Source: CAYWFP01 sp964457365 (GTDB taxonomy: Bacteria > Planctomycetota > SZUA-567). From it: DNA of 53,017 bases. Below the pieces are notes generated by a model. That model made no database searches and was not told the origin of the DNA. It was given only the letters and a program-made list of their open reading frames with translations. Positions 50,598-53,017 of the stretch are shown here, piece after piece; within the stretch, counting starts at the first letter, position 1; the number at the start of each line of letters is the position of its first letter. A program made the position numbers and the translations under genes. The stretch lies in NCBI GenBank assembly GCA_964457365.1, contig CAYWFP010000016.1, positions 1 to 53,017 on the forward strand, read 5' to 3'.

Positions 50598-51349
50598 GTC
50601 GTCTCCAAATCGAGCTCGTTCATCACCGCGCGGAAGTAGTCGTCCAGGTCGGCCTCGACGAAGTAACGCCCCGGCGCCGGCGGCAGGGCCACCTCGCCGC
50701 GGTTGACCACCACCACCGTCGCCGAGACGATCTGCGGCAGCAGCGCCACCGGGTAGACCGCCAGCGAGGAGCCGAGCACCAGCATCAGGTCGCACGCGCG
50801 GGCGTACTCCTCCGCGCGCGGCATCTGCCGGACCGCCTCGCCGAAGAAGACCACCGCGGGCTTGAGCACGCCGCCGCAGTCGCAGCGGGGCACCTCCGCC
50901 ACGCGCAGCCGCGCCAGCCAGCCATCGTAATCATACGTCTCTTCGCAGTCGAGGCAACGGCTGGCGGCGTAGTCGCCGTGGACCGCGACGACCGTCCGCG
51001 AGCCCGCGAGCCTGTGCAGCGGGTCGATGTTCTGGGTAATGACCGCGCGCAGCATCCCCTCGGCCTCGAGCGTCGCCAGCGCGCGGTGGGTATAGGACGG
51101 CCGCAGCTCGTCGACGAGGCGCATCAGGTCGTGCGTGAAGCGATAGAACTCGCGCGGGTCGCGGCGGAAGTGTTCGATATCGAAGACGCGCTCGGGATCG
51201 TACCGGCGGGTGGCGTAGATGCCTTCGGGTCCCCGGAAGTCGGGGATGCCCGCGGCCGTGGAGATGCCCGCGCCGGTCAGGGCCACCGCGGCGGAGGCGG
51301 AGCGGAGCATCTGGGCGCAGCGCGCGGGCGTCAGCGAGTCCATGCGCAT
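50594..51349 (-). CDS. SIR2-family NAD-dependent protein deacylase
   Basis: The 251-residue product has the NAD site GAGISTAAGIPDFRG, TQNIDPLHRLAG (the usual Gly before LH is Pro here), the catalytic His in VHGDY, and the zinc site C-x2-C ... C-D-C in CLDC and RCDCGG. It should remove acyl groups from lysine. Two starts are possible, ATG 51349 and ATG 51343. The best promoter (TTGACA at 51372-51377, TCATAT at 51348-51353) overlaps the first ATG, hinting at a leaderless message starting near the second. It is coupled to the M14 gene. Confidence 0.93.
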   Translation of the reverse strand: MRMDSLTPARCAQMLRSASAAVALTGAGISTAAGIPDFRGPEGIYATRRYDPERVFDIEHFRRDPREFYRFTHDLMRLVDELRPSYTHRALATLEAEGMLRAVITQNIDPLHRLAGSRTVVAVHGDYAASRCLDCEETYDYDGWLARLRVAEVPRCDCGGVLKPAVVFFGEAVRQMPRAEEYARACDLMLVLGSSLAVYPVALLPQIVSATVVVVNRGEVALPPAPGRYFVEADLDDYFRAVMNELDLETT

Positions 51350-51371
51350 ATGATGCGCGCGCGGGGCTTTC

Positions 51372-51410
51372 TGTCAAGTCGCTTGACACGGGCGGCCGCG
51401 GGGGTAGACT
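51372..51410. promoter_or_regulatory. Divergent promoters in a TTGACA palindrome
   Basis: TGTCAAG-TCG-CTTGACA (51372-51388) is a perfect inverted repeat that gives a TTGACA to each strand. Plus strand: TTGACA (51383-51388), 16 bases, TAGACT (51405-51410), 31 bases before the tRNA. Minus strand: TTGACA (51372-51377), 18 bases, TCATAT (51348-51353), for the sirtuin unit. Confidence 0.65.
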
Positions 51411-51440
51411 GGGATGGTCGCGCGGCGAAATCGGCGCAAC

Positions 51441-51515
51441 GCCCCGGTAGCACAACGGATAGTGCGGCGGCCTCCGGAGCCGTAGATAGGGGTTCGATTC
51501 CTCTCCGGGGTACCA
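51441..51515 (+). tRNA. tRNA-Arg(CCG)
   Basis: A full cloverleaf folds: acceptor GCCCCGG with CCGGGGT (G-T first pair), D arm GCAC/GTGC, anticodon stem GCGGC/GCCGT with loop CTCCGGA (anticodon CCG, reading CGG), a T arm AGGGG/CCTCT with TTCGATT, discriminator A and an encoded CCA at 51513-51515. Upstream is a TTGACA promoter; downstream a T-run terminator. The tRNA 3' end is a common integration site, and a decayed restriction gene lies just after it. Confidence 0.95.
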
Positions 51516-51550
51516 ACAACCACGCGGAGAACTTTCTCCGCACCGCATAC

Positions 51551-51579
51551 GCCTCCTGGTTTCGATCAGGGGGCTTTTT
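51551..51579 (+). terminator. Rho-independent terminator of tRNA-Arg
   Basis: An 8-bp stem (GCCTCCTG 51551-51558 with CAGGGGGC 51567-51574, one G-T) and an 8-base loop are followed by five T. A further 7-bp hairpin (51524-51541) lies between it and the tRNA and may help end or trim the transcript. Confidence 0.85.
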
Positions 51580-51580
51580 C

Positions 51581-52963
51581 ATGGCGTGGCGTATATCCCG
51601 ATGCGTCAAAGGTTTTTGTGCGAACGCACCGGGAAGGCGAACCGGGCGGGTAGACGTCTGGAAGCGCGGCTGCTTCGGGTGGGAGTACAAGGGCAGGCGC
51701 AAGGATCTGGACGCCGCCTACGACCAGCTTCTGCAGTACCGCGAGGCGCTGGAGAATCCGCCGCTCCTGGTCGTCTCGGACATGGACCGGATTCTCGTTC
51801 ACTGCAACTTCACCAACTGCCCCGCCACGGTGCATGAGCTGACGCTCGCCGACCTGGACACGCCGCGCGGGCTGGAGATCCTCCGCGCCGTGTTCCACGA
51901 TCCCGAGAAGCTGAAGCCCGGCCGCACCAGCCAGGCCATCACGGCGGAAGCGGCGGAGCATATTGCGTCCATTGCCCAGCGGCTGCGTGAAAAGGGTGAA
52001 GAACCCCAGGCCGTCGCGCGGTTTCTCGACCGCCTCGTATTCTGCATGTTCGCCGAGGATATCGGCCTGCTGCAGGATCATCTCTTCTCGAAGCTGCTGG
52101 AGAAATGCAAGGCCGAGCCGGACCGCTTCGGCAAGATGATCGCCGGGCTGTTCGAAGCCATGGCCGCGGGCAGCGACTTTGGCATGGAGGAGATCCGGCA
52201 CTTCAACGGCGCGCTCTTCGACGACAACGCGATCCTCGACCTGACCGAGGACGAGATCCGGGCGCTGTCCGCCGCCTCGGCGCTGGACTGGGGCGCGGTG
52301 GACCCGAGCATCTTCGGCACCCTCTTCGAACGCGGCCTCGACCCGGATAAGCGCATGCAACTCGGCGCGCATTACACCAGCCGCGAGGACATCGAGACGC
52401 TGGTGGAGCCGGTGGTCATGACGCCGCTGCGGCGACAGTGGGACGCGGCGCGGACGGCGGCGGAGAAGTTTCTCGCCCGCAACGCCGAAACCAAGGCCGA
52501 CGGCAGCCCGAAATACACGCCCGCCACCATGGAGAAGAATCGCGACCGCGCCAATTCGGTGGTGCGGCGTTTCCTGGTCGAGCTGTCTACCGTGCGCGTA
52601 CTCGATCCCGCCTGCGGCAGCGGCAACTTTCTGTACGTAACGCTGCAGAAGATGAAGGACCTGGAGAAGGAGGCCATCGTCTGGGCCGCTGATCGCAACC
52701 TCGGCATGAGCCTGCCCCTGGTGCATCCGAAGCAACTCTTCGGCATCGAACTCTCGCCCTACGCCTTCGACCTGGCGCAGATGACGGTCTGGATCGGATA
52801 CCTGCAGTGGATTCGCATCAACGGCTTCGGCAACCCGGCCGATCCAATCCTGGAAAGCCTGCCGGACAACTTCCGCAACATGGACGCGATTCTCGACCTG
52901 TCCGACCCGGAGAACCCGACGGAGCCGGAGTGGCCCGAGGTGGACTATATCGTGGGCAATCCC
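51581..52963 (+). pseudogene. MmeI-like restriction-modification enzyme, broken at both ends
   Basis: From 51650 the frame gives a strong match to large class I SAM DNA methyltransferases fused to a nuclease. A PD-(D/E)xK site appears as D (51653) x9 E-x-K (51683-51691), the spacing of MmeI, then a helical region (DLDAAYDQLLQYREALENPP and on), FGTLFERGLDPDKR, QLGAHYT, motif I DPACGSG (52604 on) and the start of motif IV, GNP at 52955-52963. Upstream of 51650 the family-like residues (CERTGKANRAG, 51619-51651) are in another frame, so a frameshift and loss of the N-terminal ~80 residues are indicated; ATG 51581 is accidental. At motif IV the second Pro is lost and unrelated sequence follows. 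It is non-functional in this form. Confidence 0.75.
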
Positions 52964-53017
52964 ACTGCTGTCCGGTTGTTTCGGTCGATTTTCTCAGTAA
53001 CCAATAATGCCGCAACG
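52964..53017. mobile_element. Edge of an inserted element in the methyltransferase gene
   Basis: After GNP of motif IV (52963) the sequence changes to lower-GC ACTGCTGTCCGGTTG and on, to the window end, unlike any methyltransferase continuation. The position in the middle of a conserved motif and the sharp composition change suggest the terminal repeat of an insertion sequence. Only 54 bases are visible and no transposase can be read. Confidence 0.4.

Overview
The window is 53 kb of GC-rich, densely coded bacterial chromosome. It has almost no overlaps beyond 4-8 bp translational couplings, and RBSs are mostly of the GGAG type. Several features point to the Planctomycetes-Verrucomicrobia-Lentisphaerae neighbourhood: a squalene-cyclase-like toroid protein anchored by an N-terminal membrane helix, a 2122-residue secreted alpha-2-macroglobulin-like protein, discoidin and formylglycine-enzyme-like domains, a NifA-type sigma54 activator, an ECF sigma factor, and many secreted sugar-active enzymes. 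The taxon is an inference from gene content, not from a marker gene.

Left edge (1-1.3 kb): a lower-GC patch with short repeats, the tail of an open frame followed by a small membrane protein, and an RHS/YD-repeat fragment; it looks like decayed toxin/immunity DNA. 1.3-4.6 kb: toroid-repeat protein and a discoidin-domain secreted protein. 4.6-7.4 kb (minus): nadC, a GT2 glycosyltransferase and a radical SAM protein in one coupled unit. 7.6-15.9 kb (plus): a carbohydrate block comprising an unrecognised protein, an esterase-like hydrolase, a GH65 phosphorylase, a GH71/GH99-like enzyme fused to an FGE-like domain, an SGNH hydrolase and a CoA-binding protein; a LacI-type palindrome lies before the GH71/99 gene.

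15.9-19.1 kb (minus): a DNA adenine methyltransferase coupled to YraN, then two small envelope proteins. 19.3-24.8 kb: a KDG-kinase-like PfkB protein, a ROK glucokinase, plsY-gpsA, and two lipoproteins. 24.9-27.1 kb: sigma54 activator plus a zinc-ribbon membrane protein. 27.3-31.4 kb: an internally deleted mutY, a small membrane protein, a 1030-residue protein with three cyclic-nucleotide-domain-like modules plus HDOD, and a cupin. 31.6-41.1 kb (minus): the giant MG-type protein, a GH52 beta-xylosidase and an SGNH lipoprotein. 41.3-44.1 kb: PspA/IM30 followed by a tandem-AAA ATPase, a bacterial parallel to ESCRT-III plus Vps4. 44.1-49.2 kb: a PIN toxin remnant, ECF sigma factor, pyrRBC (minus) and a double-receiver response regulator. 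49.3-51.3 kb (minus): sirtuin coupled to an M14 carboxypeptidase and a truncated third gene. 51.4-53.0 kb: tRNA-Arg(CCG) followed by an MmeI-like restriction-modification gene broken at its N-terminus and again at methylase motif IV, where unrelated sequence (probably an insertion element) begins.

The most rewarding places for a second look are the PspA-AAA pair, the triple-cNMP/HDOD protein, the YraN-methyltransferase coupling, the in-frame-deleted MutY, and a linker motif shared by the toroid protein and the giant MG-type protein.
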